From assembly GCA_023525715.1 (NCBI GenBank), contig CM042009.1, positions 126,097,319-126,161,318 on the forward strand: 64,000 nt of DNA. Direction: 5' to 3'. This document shows positions 35,685-47,700 of this stretch, piece by piece (position 1 is the first letter of the stretch; each line of letters opens with the position of its first letter). Made by a program: the position numbers and the translations under genes. Source of the stretch: Cichorium intybus (lineage: Eukaryota > Streptophyta > Magnoliopsida > Asterales > Asteraceae). The notes beneath the pieces are model-generated. The model saw only the letters and a list, made by a program, of their open reading frames with translations. It did no database searches and was not told the DNA's origin.

Positions 35685-37567
35685 CGTTTAAAGTCGATAT
35701 CCAAAAAGCTTACGATACGGTTGACTGGTTTTTTCTTCGCACCATCTTGTTTGGGTTTGGTTTCCCCATTCGTATGATTGACTGGATCATGACGTGTGTC
35801 TCCACTATTGCTTACTCTGTAAGTATCAATGGTAATATGCACGGATTTTTCGACGGTCAAAGGGGCATCCGTCAGGGTGACCCCCTCTCTCCCTATCTCT
35901 TCACTCTTGTCATGGAGGTGCTTAACCTTATGATCAAGAGAAACATCTCTGACTTTGATTCTTTTAAATTCTATCGGCAATGTGAGGACCAAAGTATCAC
36001 CCATCTCTGCGTTGCCGATGATCTTCTTCTCTTCTGTCATGGCGATAGCTCTTCGGTTAGTGTCATATATGACTCTCTTGCTGAATTCTCTAGGGTCTCT
36101 AGGCTACAACCTAATGAAGCGAAGAGTGAAGCCTTCTACTGCAATGTTGGTGAGAGGTCCAGAGCTTCCATTGATCGTATTGTTAGGTTTCCGGAGGGAT
36201 CTTTCCCTGTCCGATACCTTGGTGTCCATCTCATTACCACTCGTCTTATCCACAAGGACTGTAAATGCCTTGTTGATAAAGTCAAATGCAGGATTAACGA
36301 CTGGAAGAACAAGTCTCTATCTTTTGCCGGTTGTCTCCAGCTCATCCTCTCTGTCCTTTCTTCCATGCAAATATATTGGGCTTCCGTTTTTATTCTTCCT
36401 AAATCTATCTCTAACGAGATTGAGAAACTCACTAGGGGTTTCCTCTGGTGCAACGGTGAGATGAAGCGTGGTAAAGCTAAAGTCTCATGGAAGACTGTAT
36501 GTCTCCCTAAGACCCATGGTGGTCTTGGTATTCGTAACCTTGCTGTTTGGAATATTGCCCTTATGGCTTCCCACACGTGGAGACTCCTTTCTAATAAGGA
36601 TTCTCTCTGGGTCAGGTGGATCCACTCGTACCGCCTCTGTGGGCGTAACTTCTGGGATGCCCCCAAGAAGCGCGGTACGGGCTATGCCTGGCGCAATATC
36701 CTCGACATGCGGGGTAAGATCAGGGACTTTATTGTCTCCAAGGTTGGTGATGGCTGCTCTACATCTGCTTGGTTCGATAACTGGCATCCTGCTGGTCCCC
36801 TCTCTCAGTTCTTATCTGCCCGTAACATCCATACTGTTGGCTTTACTCATGATTCTAAGGTTGCTGACCTTGTCCTCAATGGATGTTGGGTGCGCCCCTA
36901 TTGCTGGCTGGACTCCCATCCCGTTCTGCTTTCTCATAACCCCCCTTCTCTTTCCACGTCCGTTCCTGATAAACTCCTCTGGAGATCTTGCGACGGTAAG
37001 GTCTCTCCTTTTTCGGTCCGTTCTGTTTGGCACTCTATACGACCCTCGGATCAGCCTGTCGATTGGTATCAGCTTGTTTGGTTCTCCCAGAATATCCCTA
37101 GACATGCCTTCATTCTCTGGGTTGCTCTCAAAGATCGACTGAAAACCCATGATAAAATCAGAAGCTGGGAGACTAACGCCAACCTCATCTGTGCCTTTTG
37201 CGGTGATTGTTCCGATTCCCTTCCTCATCTTTTCTTTGAATGTTCTTTCCCTTCTATGGTTTGACATGATCTTCAGCATGTTATGCACCTTTCCTTCCCC
37301 ACAAATTGCTGGTCGGATATCATCAATATTCTCAAGCCCATCTCTAAGGGTAAGACCGTTTGGTCCGTTATCCGAAGACTTGTGCTTGCGGGAGCTATCT
37401 ACCATATTTGGCAGGAAAGAAATAACCGGATCTTTAAGAATAACAGAAGATCATATCATGCGGTTGTCAAGACTATTATTGATGATATTCGTTGTAAACT
37501 GATGAGTCTGTCTATGAAACCTTCACCTAATGTTATTTTGGCTAAAAGGGTCTGGTCCCTACCATAA
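35684..37567 (+). pseudogene. LINE ORF2 fragment: reverse transcriptase and zf-RVT region
   Basis: The frame starts at FKVDIQKAYDTVDW, the beginning of the plant LINE reverse-transcriptase core. It includes GQRGIRQGDPLSPYLF and the catalytic loop, here CVADDLLLF instead of the usual (F/Y)ADD. It ends with the zf-RVT region (CAFCGDCSDSLPHLFFECSF). A single in-frame TGA at 37262-37264 sits where related elements usually have Trp, and the same frame then continues to 37567 (HLSFPTNCW... HIWQERNNRIF). The endonuclease domain and the start of the reverse transcriptase are missing because of 5' truncation. The codons are GC-richer than the surroundings. Confidence 0.85.
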
Positions 37568-37890
37568 GGTTGAGAGATGTATTTTCTACTTTTCAATGTG
37601 GTCCATTATTCTCTCTTATTATCTTCCATCTCATCGTTTCTACTATATACTTCCCTGCTTGTATGGTTTGTTTATTTGCAGGATGTTTGATTTTTAAGTT
37701 CATGTTATGTTCTCTGGTTCCGAATTCTGTTTTGGTTCCTAGTATAGCCTTGTTGTCCATTGGGGCCTGTCCCAATGTGTCTTTTTGTTGTTTCTTAGGT
37801 GGGGAGTCCCCAGCCTCAAATTGTATTTATTCTTTTTATTAATAAAATTTGCCAGAGATACCGTCATCTTTACCCAAAAAAATATGGTAA
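35685..37890 (+). mobile_element. 5'-truncated LINE (non-LTR retrotransposon) with 15-bp duplication
   Basis: The element begins inside the reverse-transcriptase domain and ends with 3' untranslated sequence and an A-rich tail (ACCCAAAAAAA). The 15-mer ATTATGTTAAGAATG occurs directly before it (35670-35684) and just after it (37897-37911). That is the expected target-site duplication, with the caution that this 15-mer belongs to a locally repeated motif. Truncation at the 5' end is usual for LINEs. Confidence 0.8.
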
Positions 37891-38260
37891 TAACTTATTA
37901 TGTTAAGAATGACTTTTCAGTATAAACACACTATGTTGAGTTATTTTTTATATTTGTTTAATTGTATTTTTTTATATTTATGCATTCTTTTTAATCTTTT
38001 GGATTTAATTTTTTTTTATTAATAAATTCTTTATTTAATAATTTAACTAAGTTGCCAAAATACATATATTTTCCTTTTATTTCTGTCTCCCAAAATATCC
38101 TATTTACCATTTAGAACCGATTTTTTTTTAAAAAATATCAATTAATAAGAAGATAATTACAATACGACAAGTTGATCATAACTTTTGATTTTAAAGATCT
38201 AATGGTCTTGATCTCATTATATTATTACACAAAAACTATCATATTTGTAATAACATATAT
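37891..38260. other. continuation of the host repeat right of the LINE
   Basis: AT-rich sequence with further TTATGTTAAGAATGA-type motifs. No gene is seen. Confidence 0.4.
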
Positions 38261-39982
38261 TGTAACGTCTCAAATTTCGTAATAAATTTTTCGTTTTAAA
38301 ACAAGTTAAATATAATAAAATAGTTGCCACATAAAACTCTTCAATTTAAAACTTAGTATTTAAACATATAAAACATATTTATCAAAACATTTACAAACAT
38401 TGTCCAGACTTAGTCATTGAAATCCTCAGATGCGGTACATTCGCGCCGTGCTCCAAGCTCAAGCATGTATTTACCTGAAAAACAGTTACGGTAAAAGGGT
38501 AAGCACAAAGCTTAGTGAGTTCCCCAAAAATACCACACGATCCATCACAGAAACATCGTCATCAGCTTTCGCCGACAAACATCGTCATCAGCTTTCGCCT
38601 ACAATCATCGTCATCGGCTTTTGCCGGCAAACATCGTCATCGGCTTTCGCCGGCAATCATCGTCCTCGGCTTTCGCCGGTAAACATCGTCATCGGCTTTC
38701 GCCGACAATCATCGTCATCGGCTTTTGCCGGCAAATATCGTCATCGGCTCTCAAGCCGGAACTGTCGGCTCATAGTCCGGCAGTCATCGACTTTCATCGG
38801 CAAACACGTAAAACACAAATAATCACATTATTACACAAAGTAATAAAGACTATTTACGCACATAACATCACCCATACTATAGTGAGAAGACTCACCTGAT
38901 TCGCAACCTTAAACTAGACAGCACCCCATGCGAGTGCCCTCAGATCCCGACAATACGCACTTCCTAAAAAGGATAAACCCCACTTAGAACTTCCTAAATC
39001 CCAAACAGGACAGTCCTATATGACCGGCATCCAAAACCCTCAAGTGTGACCAAAAGTCAAACTGGTCAAAAAGTCAACGGTCAACGGTCAAAGTCAATAG
39101 TCGAAGTTAGCGCCGCTAACTCCCTGTTCAGCCAAAAATCCATAAAGTTCTTATTCCATTAAGACAGAAGCCACAACTTTCAGGGGTTGTTACCAACAGT
39201 CCATTAACTCATAAAAATGTGAATTCCATCCACCAATCCTTGCCAAACAAGCTCATGGTCACAAATCTAGTTCCAAAATGAAGATTAACAAACTTGAACT
39301 TCATCCAAAACCACAATAAGAATAGGCTAAGGTTTTTCTCATGGATTCAGAAGCTAAAGGAAGAAGAACTCATCCCTTAGTTCCTAAATCCCACCTTATT
39401 CCAAGAAATGGAGCTATCATCGTCTCAAGAAGCTCTTACAAGCATCATAACTCCAATTTCACCTAAAATACTCAAAAAGACAGAGATTAAACACTTACAA
39501 TGGTCCAAAGCACTAAGAAATCAAATCTTCTTGTTCACACAAGCTTCCTTAGCACCTTTGCTTCCTTCTTCTCTTCCAAGAACCTTCAAAACTTCAAGGA
39601 AATGATGCAAGAACATTCATGGAGGCTAGAGAGTGTTTCCTAAGGTTTCATATGGGTTGGAACTGAATAGCTTCGGACCCCAAATGAGTTATGATCTTAA
39701 AAATGGCCTTGGACCACTAAAATGTGGATTTTTCCCAGTCAGACCACATTAGCAGGGCTAACTTTAAAGTTAGTGTCGCTAACCTTGAGTGAGTCCAAAA
39801 CCCTGCATCTTTTTTAGACTGTCGCGACTGATACGCGTTTTGACCAGATTAGCTAATCCCCTTTTTCCTACTTTCTCATTTTTGTTTTCTAATAAATGTT
39901 ATCACATCAATACCTGGTTCCGGGATTTACACTTTGACTCTTTAAAACCCGAAATTTGACTTCTCGGGATTAGGGTCTTACA
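38261..39982 (-). repeat. Gypsy-like 3' LTR, minus orientation
   Basis: The 1.72-kb unit starts TGTAACGTCTCAAATTTCG and ends GATTAGGGTCTTACA, so the ends form the inverted pair TGTAA/TTACA. Directly to its right, read on the minus strand, is a purine tract (AAGTGGGGGAGAGT) that ends at the LTR. This places the unit as a 3' LTR of a minus-strand element. The style (TGTAAGACCC start, GGGACGAAATCC before the tract) is typical of plant Ty3/Gypsy elements. A 26-bp tandem repeat lies inside. Confidence 0.75.
38552..38759. repeat. 26-bp tandem repeat in the Gypsy-like LTR
   Basis: Seven full and one partial copies of a unit of the type AACATCGTCATCGGCTTTCG plus CCGGCA. Units starting AACATC and ATCATC alternate over part of the array, giving a 52-bp higher-order pattern. 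Because 26 is not a multiple of 3, the array opens long frames that are not genes. Confidence 0.9.
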
Positions 39983-40740
39983 ACTCTCCCCCACTTAACA
40001 GGATTTCGTCCCCGAAATCCTTTCCTTACTCGCCCTCATTGCACACCAACAATTTAATCATCCCAGGGTTATTTACAGCCTTACTTAATCAAACAAGAAA
40101 GGTCTCACCGCAGAACCTCGAAGATTCACAAACACCCTACGACGGCTCCTTTGTACCAAACCCACATCCTGACGCTCGAGAATCACACCGACCGCCACGC
40201 GTCTAATCTATACCGACCCGCAACTCCAGATACTCACCTTCGGTGTATCTTTCGAAACCCTATAGCTAGCAATTTAATTGCGCCATTTTAAAAGTCACCA
40301 ACGCATAACACCAGGTCACTATACACACAACAACAACCACCGTCCTACAGACCCACAAGAGCTCTGTCCAAGTGTATCCGATCAACCATGATACAAGCAC
40401 AAGATACACCACTCATGCACAGCCTATCAAGCTATTCTCGCACTTATCGTCATTCGTGGAATCACAGGTTCCTCGTTCCGTTCAGCTCGCAACCGAACTC
40501 GCAGGCTTTTCCCTGTTTCATCCATTCAGGTTCTCTGCTCCGCCGAGTCCTCGACTGGACTCACAGTCCTTCCCTGACTTATTCTGATTTCCCTCAGTCG
40601 CAAGAACATATCAAGCGACCGAGAACAACGCCTAACACTCGTCTCTCCGCCCGCAGGGCTACACACTTAATAATCCTTCCAGGTTCTCGACCTAGGATTA
40701 ACGTCTCAACCAGCCGCAACGAGTTTTGTACCTTATTTTT
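39983..40740 (-). other. remaining internal (3' untranslated) sequence of the Gypsy-like element
   Basis: On the minus strand this segment leads into the purine tract and contains GGATTTCGGGGACGAAATCC, which is typical of sequence just after pol in plant Gypsy elements. No pol frame is recognised, and the sequence changes to AT-rich DNA near 40740, where the element is probably truncated. Confidence 0.5.
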
Positions 40741-41600
40741 ACCACTACTTAATGAATTTTACTATTTTTGTTTGCTTAGTGTATGGAATTAATCACTACA
40801 AACAAGTCATTCATATTATATTAATTTTATACTTTTAAATTAAAAATATTAAACCATGTCAACTTCCTAATCTTTAATGTTTTCGTATATTTTTCATAAC
40901 CATTCTTATTATTTTACGAATCAATCACCGTTTAAAATTAAGATATAATCTTAAAGAATAGTAATAATAACTATTAGAAATATCAATTGAGTACGATAAG
41001 TTTAAAAAGTCTTTTGTATTATTACAGTTAAATGAATTTGATATGAGATTTGGGAGCTTTGATATTATAGTAATATTTCAATACAATTTGATAACTTTAT
41101 TAATTCTCGTAGTTATTTATTGATCTTAGCAGAAGTTTTAGGAGTTGTGATATTAAAAGAACAATTTAATACGATTAATCAAGTTTTTTACTATATTTTT
41201 TTAGTTTTACTTTGTTAAAAATTTGAAAAGGTATAATATGAAAATAATAATTTGTTATAATTAACAAATTCTTATATCAATTAGTCAAAAAGAAAATTTT
41301 CACAAGACATATTCTAACTAGACTATGAGTTCACTTTCTTATTTTTACCTTTATCTAATGAAATTTAGTGATTGTTTATTTATTATGATATCGAATTAAC
41401 AAATTTTTTTTATTAATTTTCCGATTCCTTTTACGAAGAATGTCTTGATATAAGATAATTCATTAGCGATATCTTAACCTTTTTATCTCTTATATAAAAT
41501 TGTTATTCCATAGTTAACGACGATGACATAAATATTTTTTTAACAAAAAAAATGATTATTAACTATATAAATTTATTCCCGCGCAACGCGCAAGAATTTC
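40741..41600. other. AT-rich non-coding sequence, probably Helitron body
   Basis: No gene is seen. It leads into the Helitron 3' terminus at 41604. The 5' terminus of that Helitron was not identified. Confidence 0.35.
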
Positions 41601-41604
41601 CTAG
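41581..41604 (+). mobile_element. Helitron 3' terminus
   Basis: A GC-rich hairpin (GCGC AAC GCGC, 41581-41591), nine spacer bases and CTAG followed by host T form a Helitron 3' end. The matching start (TC preceded by A) could lie anywhere in the AT-rich sequence to the left. Confidence 0.6.
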
Positions 41605-41744
41605 TATACTTATAAACTTATCGACTTTTCGAAAAGTCAATAAGCTTTAAAAAAGCATTTGACAAACATATAAGTGTTTTCATTGTCATTTAATAAGTAT
41701 TTTTTCATAAGTTAGAAACCTTTAAACTTTTTGAAATAACTTAT

Positions 41745-43029
41745 CTATCTACTATTATAAAGCAAACTTCAACTCTTTGATTAAAATAATAATATAATTT
41801 TAAGTCGTCCAATTTATTATGCACAAATTGTAAAGCTTATAAAATTTTGAATCCTCTCCCTTATCCCCTGATCTCGCTTCCTTGATCTACACAACCCAAA
41901 GAACGCGAAGCGGGAAAATCAATATTGAAATCTTACTTTTAAATTTTGAAAGCCTCTTTCTCTATCACTCACACACTCTCTTAAATCTCCCAATAACCCT
42001 AATCACAGCCTCCTCCATTTACCCTTGGTACCACCGCCTCAATCAGCTCACCAATGCCAGACACACACACACACACAGATGAACGAAACAACGGATATCT
42101 CATACCACCTCACCCTTCACCATATATCACCAAGGCACCACCTCTTCGTGTCACTACATAGAGAATGTGACACCACTGCTATAATCTTCTTCAAAATTTG
42201 AAATCTTCTTCTTCAGCTTTAAGGCATGTCAAATCTATGTATATTTGTATGGATTGGTATGTATATGTGCATTTCTATGTCTGTATGTATGTATTTATTG
42301 GTCTATATATGTGTACTCGTGTGTGTAGGTGTATGAATCATATGTGTTTCTGTGTATTAGTATGTATATGATTGTCATAATAATGAGTTACGTTTTCTAA
42401 GATAAATGGTGAATATAACATACATAAAGGTAGGTCCTGGAAATGTCCAAAGCATATTATACAAGCAACAAATTACCAAAATGTGTTTAAGGTGATAATA
42501 TTTCTTCTATAACAACATTATAATTAGTGGTTGTTTCAAAGTACAACTTTTTGACTTGGTTTCTAATTTTTAAGTTCGTTTTGTATAATATAAAATGGTT
42601 TTGGATCTTACAGGTTGATTAAGTTAATTTCATGAAATCTCATAAATAAATAAAAAAGAAATAAGAGTGAAAGATATATTGTAAAAGTATTCGTGCTTAA
42701 ATGTATTATTGGTGTGCATTTTTGGGTAAAATGCATGAAATAACAACATATTTTACTTTCTCAATAAATATAGGCAACCTACTTTATTCTCTACCCATAA
42801 TTGCAATGTATTTACATTTCTATAGTGAAATTGGTTAGAAACCTTGACTTAAGGACAGAAAATGAAAAAACGTCTAATTTTCGTCTAAACATTGTGAATA
42901 TCCAAAAAAATAATGTGACTATGATTTTGTAGTTTTTTTTTAAGCCTAAGGGTATTTTGGTCATAAAATATACAAGAAAAATAAACCCAAAATATTCATG
43001 AAATTTCTGAAATTTATGATTATCATGAA
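41745..43029. other. non-coding sequence left of MULE-2
   Basis: No convincing gene is seen. A (CA)n tract lies at 42062-42077 and a TGTATG-rich stretch at 42240-42370. Confidence 0.4.
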
Positions 43030-43038
43030 TAAAATGAT

Positions 43039-43228
43039 GGGCAAAATACAAAAAGCCCCACTATTTATCAGCTCATATTCAGAAAAACCCTTCAATTATA
43101 TATGTTTGCAAATTAACCATTTTCTTTAAGTTGACCTTTCAAATTAACATAAATTCCCGGTTCTTATAATGTAACCGGTTTTTTTAAATGACCTGGAAAC
43201 TAAAAAAAATTAAAAATGACATGGATAA
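43039..43228 (+). repeat. MULE-2 left terminal inverted repeat
   Basis: About 190 bp, matching the reversed right end (48455-48641) with scattered differences and small indels. Confidence 0.85.
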
Positions 43229-43399
43229 TAAAACATGGGTTTAATAACATTAAATTGAATCACCGGTCAAACAAAACCCTTACACGGTTCTCTCTCTCGC
43301 TCATCACTCGCTTTCCTTCTCTCTCGCTAATCAGTCACGAATTCTAGTATCTCGCTTCATCAATCGCTATACGACTTAATCGCTGCTTCTTATTCATCG

Positions 43400-44189
43400 A
43401 TGAATCAATCGCTGTACGACATCACTCGCCTTCCTTCTCTCTCGCTAATTGTAGGGTTCGAAGAAGTGAAGCAGGAAACCCTCGAATCAGTGGCTGCTTC
43501 TTATTCATCTTTATCAAACGCTAGTTGCAGACCTGTAAAACACCTGAAACGAAAAGAAGATAAGGATTATTGTAGATGTGTATATGAATCGAGAATGTGG
43601 GTATCAACTACAGTTAAGAACCCTAAAAGACGATTTTACAAGTGTCCTAATTGGGTAAGTTTTTAACCTAATTTCTACCTCTCTGCTAAATATTACATCT
43701 GTTTTCTACCTCTCTGCTAAATATTACATCTGTTTAAGTTTCAGTTGATCTTAATCTGCTTACGGTTAGTTGTAATTGGTTTTTGGATTTTACGTATGTT
43801 ATTAATCTGCTTACAGTTAAGTATGTTCTTACAGTTAGTTGTAATTGGTTTTTGGATTTTACGATTTTACAAGTGTCCTAATTGGTTTTTGGATTTTATG
43901 TATGTTCTTAATGTGGTTACTGTTAGTTATAGTTATGATTGTAAAAGTGTTTTTTTGACTTACTTTCTGCCTCTCTGCTCAGAATACAAGTAAAGATTGC
44001 AGGTATTTTGATTGGGTTGATACGAAATTGAGCGATTACTATAAAGAAGAAATGAATAAGCTTATCCTTAAATCAAAGGGCAAGAATCCGGAGAAGAGAA
44101 ATGATGCAGTTAGAGTGATTGTAAGCTTATTGGCATTTGTCTTTGTTCTCATTATCGGTTGGTTTTCAATTCGTGTATTTGGGTATTAA
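43400..44189 (+). CDS. GRF-type zinc-finger membrane protein carried by MULE-2
   Basis: Two exons, 43400-43654 and 43983-44189, joined in phase 0 by a GT-AG intron, give 153 residues. The zinc finger reads YCRC, then NPKRRFYKCPN up to the intron, then DCRYFDWVD after it, matching the GRF pattern C-x-C, RR-F-x-x-C, C-x-x-F-x-W-D. The intron splits the finger between its third and fourth cysteines, exactly as in MULE-1. After a short charged linker a hydrophobic segment (VIVSLLAFVFVLIIGWF) ends the protein. The N-terminal 50 residues differ from MULE-1 and are Ser-rich. Function in transposition is unknown; nucleic-acid binding at a membrane is inference from the two parts. Confidence 0.75.
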
Positions 44190-44210
44190 GGTTGTAAGGT
44201 TATGTACTAT

Positions 44211-44640
44211 GTAGTGGTTATAACAATGTACTTTTGTTTGAAATGTTGTATCTTTGTTTTTGTTGTAGTATAACAATGTACTTTAGTTTGAAATGTGGTT
44301 ATAACAATGTACTTTAGTTTGAAATGTTGTATCTTTGTTTTGAAATGTTGTATCTTTGTTTTTGTTGTTGTATAACAATGTACTTTAGTTTGAAATGTGG
44401 TTATAACAATGTACTTTAGTTTGAAATGTTGTATCTTTGTATTGAAATGTTGTATATTTGTTTTTGTTGTTGTATAACAATGTACTTTAGTTTGAAATGT
44501 GGTTATAACAATGTACTTTAGTTTGAAATGTTGTATCTTTGTTTTGAAATGTTGTATCTTTGTTTTTGTTATTGTATAACAATGTACTTTAGTTTGAAAT
44601 GTGGTTATAACAATGTACTTTAGTTTGTTGTTGTATCTTT
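44211..44640. repeat. 102-bp tandem repeat downstream of the MULE-2 GRF gene
   Basis: The phrase GTGGTTATAACAATGTACTT recurs at 44295, 44397, 44499 and 44601, exactly 102 bp apart, with an imperfect first unit. The array is made of shorter sub-repeats (TAGTTTGAAATG, TTGTATCTTTG). Confidence 0.9.
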
Positions 44641-44644
44641 GCAG

Positions 44645-44787
44645 TTTTTTAACTTGGTCCCTGTATGCAGATTTATAACAAAATTGGTCTAAGTTTCCAG
44701 GTTTTTAACAGATTTGGTCCATGTTTGCTGGTTTTTAACAGATTTGATCCCTGTTTGCAGTTTTTTAACAGATTTTGGTCCTCAGTC
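44645..44787. repeat. 30-bp tandem repeat between the MULE-2 genes
   Basis: About 4.7 copies of a unit of the type TTTTTAACAGATTTGGTCCC plus TGTTTGCAG. It reaches the last codons of the transposase tail exon. Confidence 0.85.
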
Positions 44788-47700
44788 TTTCTTGTTACCA
44801 TAGTTCCAGCAATCGTTTGGTATGTTGTTCCAAAAATTATCAGAATCTTCCTCATCTCTCACTGGAACCTCTTGAAGATCACCGTCTGCATCATACTGCG
44901 TCTCAGGAACACTAGCTTGTGTTTGACTGTTAGGGACTCCGTCTGCAGCATACTGTGTCTCAGGAACACTAGCTTGTGTTTGACTGTTAGGGACTCCATC
45001 ATCATCATAAATAACCTGTTCATTTTGAGTTTCGACATAGAATAGATAAAGATTAATGTAAATAAAATAATCATAAATAACATGTTTTATTTTTAACATA
45101 TATAATACTCACCCATATAACGATCCACAAAATCATCATTCTCATCTATTATAACTCTCACACCTCCTCCTCTATTTCAAGCTCCTCCTCTATTCCCCCC
45201 CCCCCCCCACGAACTCTTCCACCTCTTCTTTCACCCCTATTACGATAATCAAAATCGTCATTTCGAGGCCTTCCGGTGGGCTTCTTTGGCTTGGGAGGGG
45301 GTACTTGTTTCTCATTTTTGCATGTTCTTGAATTAAGGCCAATTTGTAAACATTTGCGACAAGTTTTTGATCTCCCCGCCTTCGAAACAGTTGGATACTT
45401 GGATTTGTTTTTGGTCTCATGTCTTTTTCTTTTGATAGTAGGTCTTCCGGGCATCCTCCTTTATTTTGGTGGCAATGGCTTTTCGTAAAGTGTTTTTCGC
45501 CACATTTTACTTCTATTCATGGGATCGATTGTCTTAGTATATGCTGCAATGAAGTTATCCTTACTGAACCATGTACTCACATAATTTTCAGGATCAATGT
45601 GGCTGTAGTTCAATGCTGCACTAGTATGTACACAAGGAATGCCAGATAACTGCCATAAATTGCAACTACAATAGTGTGCATTTAAGTCAACCTTGTACGT
45701 GTCGTATCCTTTCTTATCTCAAACACACTTCCACCAGCAGGGTAGACTAGCCAATTTCTACAAAATAAGGAAACTATGTTATTAATTATAAAATAAACCA
45801 AACTTTAAATTAAATCATAATTTAAAGAAATTTTGACAATACCTCATGTTTCTGTGGAAATGCTTCATTTTTTAAGTATATTTGGACAAATTTCCTTTTC
45901 CTGTGTTTGTGCTTTGGTTGACATAACTTGGAACCGCTCCATGCAATATAATCTAATCTCCTTTAACATCGTAAGTAACGGTTTTCTTCTTGCTTCCACT
46001 ATCACAGAGTTAAAAGACTCAGAAATCCCATTCTCAACTGCCTCGCAAGCCCTATCCATTTTGAAGAATGCCCTAGACCATGTCTTTTTATCCCTTAATA
46101 TCAGATGATCATAAGCTTCTTGGTTAAACTTTCTCAATTCTTCCATGTTACTATTAAAATCTTCTTCCGTGGTTGACATGCAAGATCGCCAAAACATGTT
46201 CTTATACATTTCGCCATTAAAAGTCTTCTTGAAATTTGCATAAATATGTCGTGCACATTGTCTGTGTTCGGCATATGGCATTACCTCCTTCACACTTTCT
46301 ACAAGCACCTGTTTTTGGATAAATAACAAAAAAACATTTAAAAACACTTTTTTCGTTTTTTTTTTTTCTGTTTTTTCCCATTTTGGACAGCTTATGAGAA
46401 CGTTTTAAAAAACACTTTTTTTTTCTTCGTATTTTCTTGTTTTTTTCTGTTTTTTTTCCCATTTTCGTTTTTTTCGTTTTCTTATGTTTTTTCCTGTTTT
46501 GGACAGATTAAAATAAGTTTTCAAAAACACTTTTTCCCCCTTTTTTGTTTTTCCCTGTTTTGGACAGATTAAAATAAGTTTTTAAAAACACTTTTTTTCT
46601 CCTTTTTTCCTTTTTTTCATAGGTTACAAGAACTTTTTAAAAACACTTATTTTTCTGTTTTTCTTTTTTCTCCTGTTTTTGGACAGGTTACATGAAAATT
46701 TTAAAGTTTGTAAAATAATACCTTATGTTGGTCAGAAATCAAAGTAAGACCTCTTCCTTGTTCAGAACCAATGTCCGCATCTAACAGTTCAACGAACCAC
46801 TTCCAGTTTTCCTTGTTTTCAACATCTACAACGGCCCAAGCTATTGGATAAATTTGATTATTTGCATCTCGTCCGACTGCAGATAATAACTCTCCTTTAA
46901 CACGTCCTTTTAAGAAACAACCATCCAATCCAATAACCCGACGACAACCATTGTTCCAACCATCTTTTAAGGCTTTAAAGCAAATGTAGATACGTTGAAA
47001 GTAATTGCCATCCATACTACTTTTCACTCCAACATTTACCGTACTACCCGGATTTGACCTCAAAATTTCATGGCCATAATCACATACTCTTGCATAATGG
47101 TCTGACAGCTTCCCCTCTATTAGAAATAATGCCTTAGCTCGTGCTCTTTGACACTGTGCAGTACTTACATTGCAAGAAAACTTCCTTTGAATGTCGGATT
47201 TCAATTCTTTTATTTTCATAGTGGGATTTTTTATGAACTCCCACACATAGTGTTTAGCAATCCAGGAGGGAGTAACCAGGGCCCCAAAGTCAAAATTCCG
47301 TGCACATATATGATTATCATTTAAAGATTTAACTTGGAAAGTTGTTTCATTCCCAATCCAAGAAGCATACAACCTATACGGACACTTATTTTTCTCACTT
47401 TGTTTCCCACAAACCACCAATATCCGATCACGGTCACTTTTAGCAAAATGTAACTGAAACCCATTTGCCACGACATAGTTTTTAACACAAAATTTTAGTT
47501 GTTCGGGACTCTCATATTTCTCTCCCAATTCCGGTTTCATCTTTCTCCAATCAACAAAGGGGTTGTGAATATTATATACAACCCCAATGTTTGGATTTCC
47601 TTCATCCACATTCCAGTTATGTTTTCCAAATTGTGAATCATCATCATAAAACTCTTCTTCGTACTCATCACTTTGATAAAATTTTAGTAACTCAAGATCT

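Noticed and set aside
36136..37405. Long antisense and alternative-frame ORFs across the LINE (176, 224, 197 codons)
   Set aside because: They overlap the reverse-transcriptase frame and show no domain of their own.
38552..38759. CRISPR-like array
   Set aside because: The units are directly adjacent with no unique spacers, and the window is plant nuclear DNA.
38430..38899. Open frames with repeated Ser-Ser-Ala-Phe-Ala and Ile-Val-Ile-Gly-Phe blocks
   Set aside because: They arise from the 26-bp tandem repeat in the LTR, whose unit length is not a multiple of three but lacks stops. No gene context.
40372..40792. Ser/Pro-rich frames of 71 and 134 codons
   Set aside because: They fall in the untranslated internal part of the Gypsy-like element, on the strand opposite to it, with no family match.
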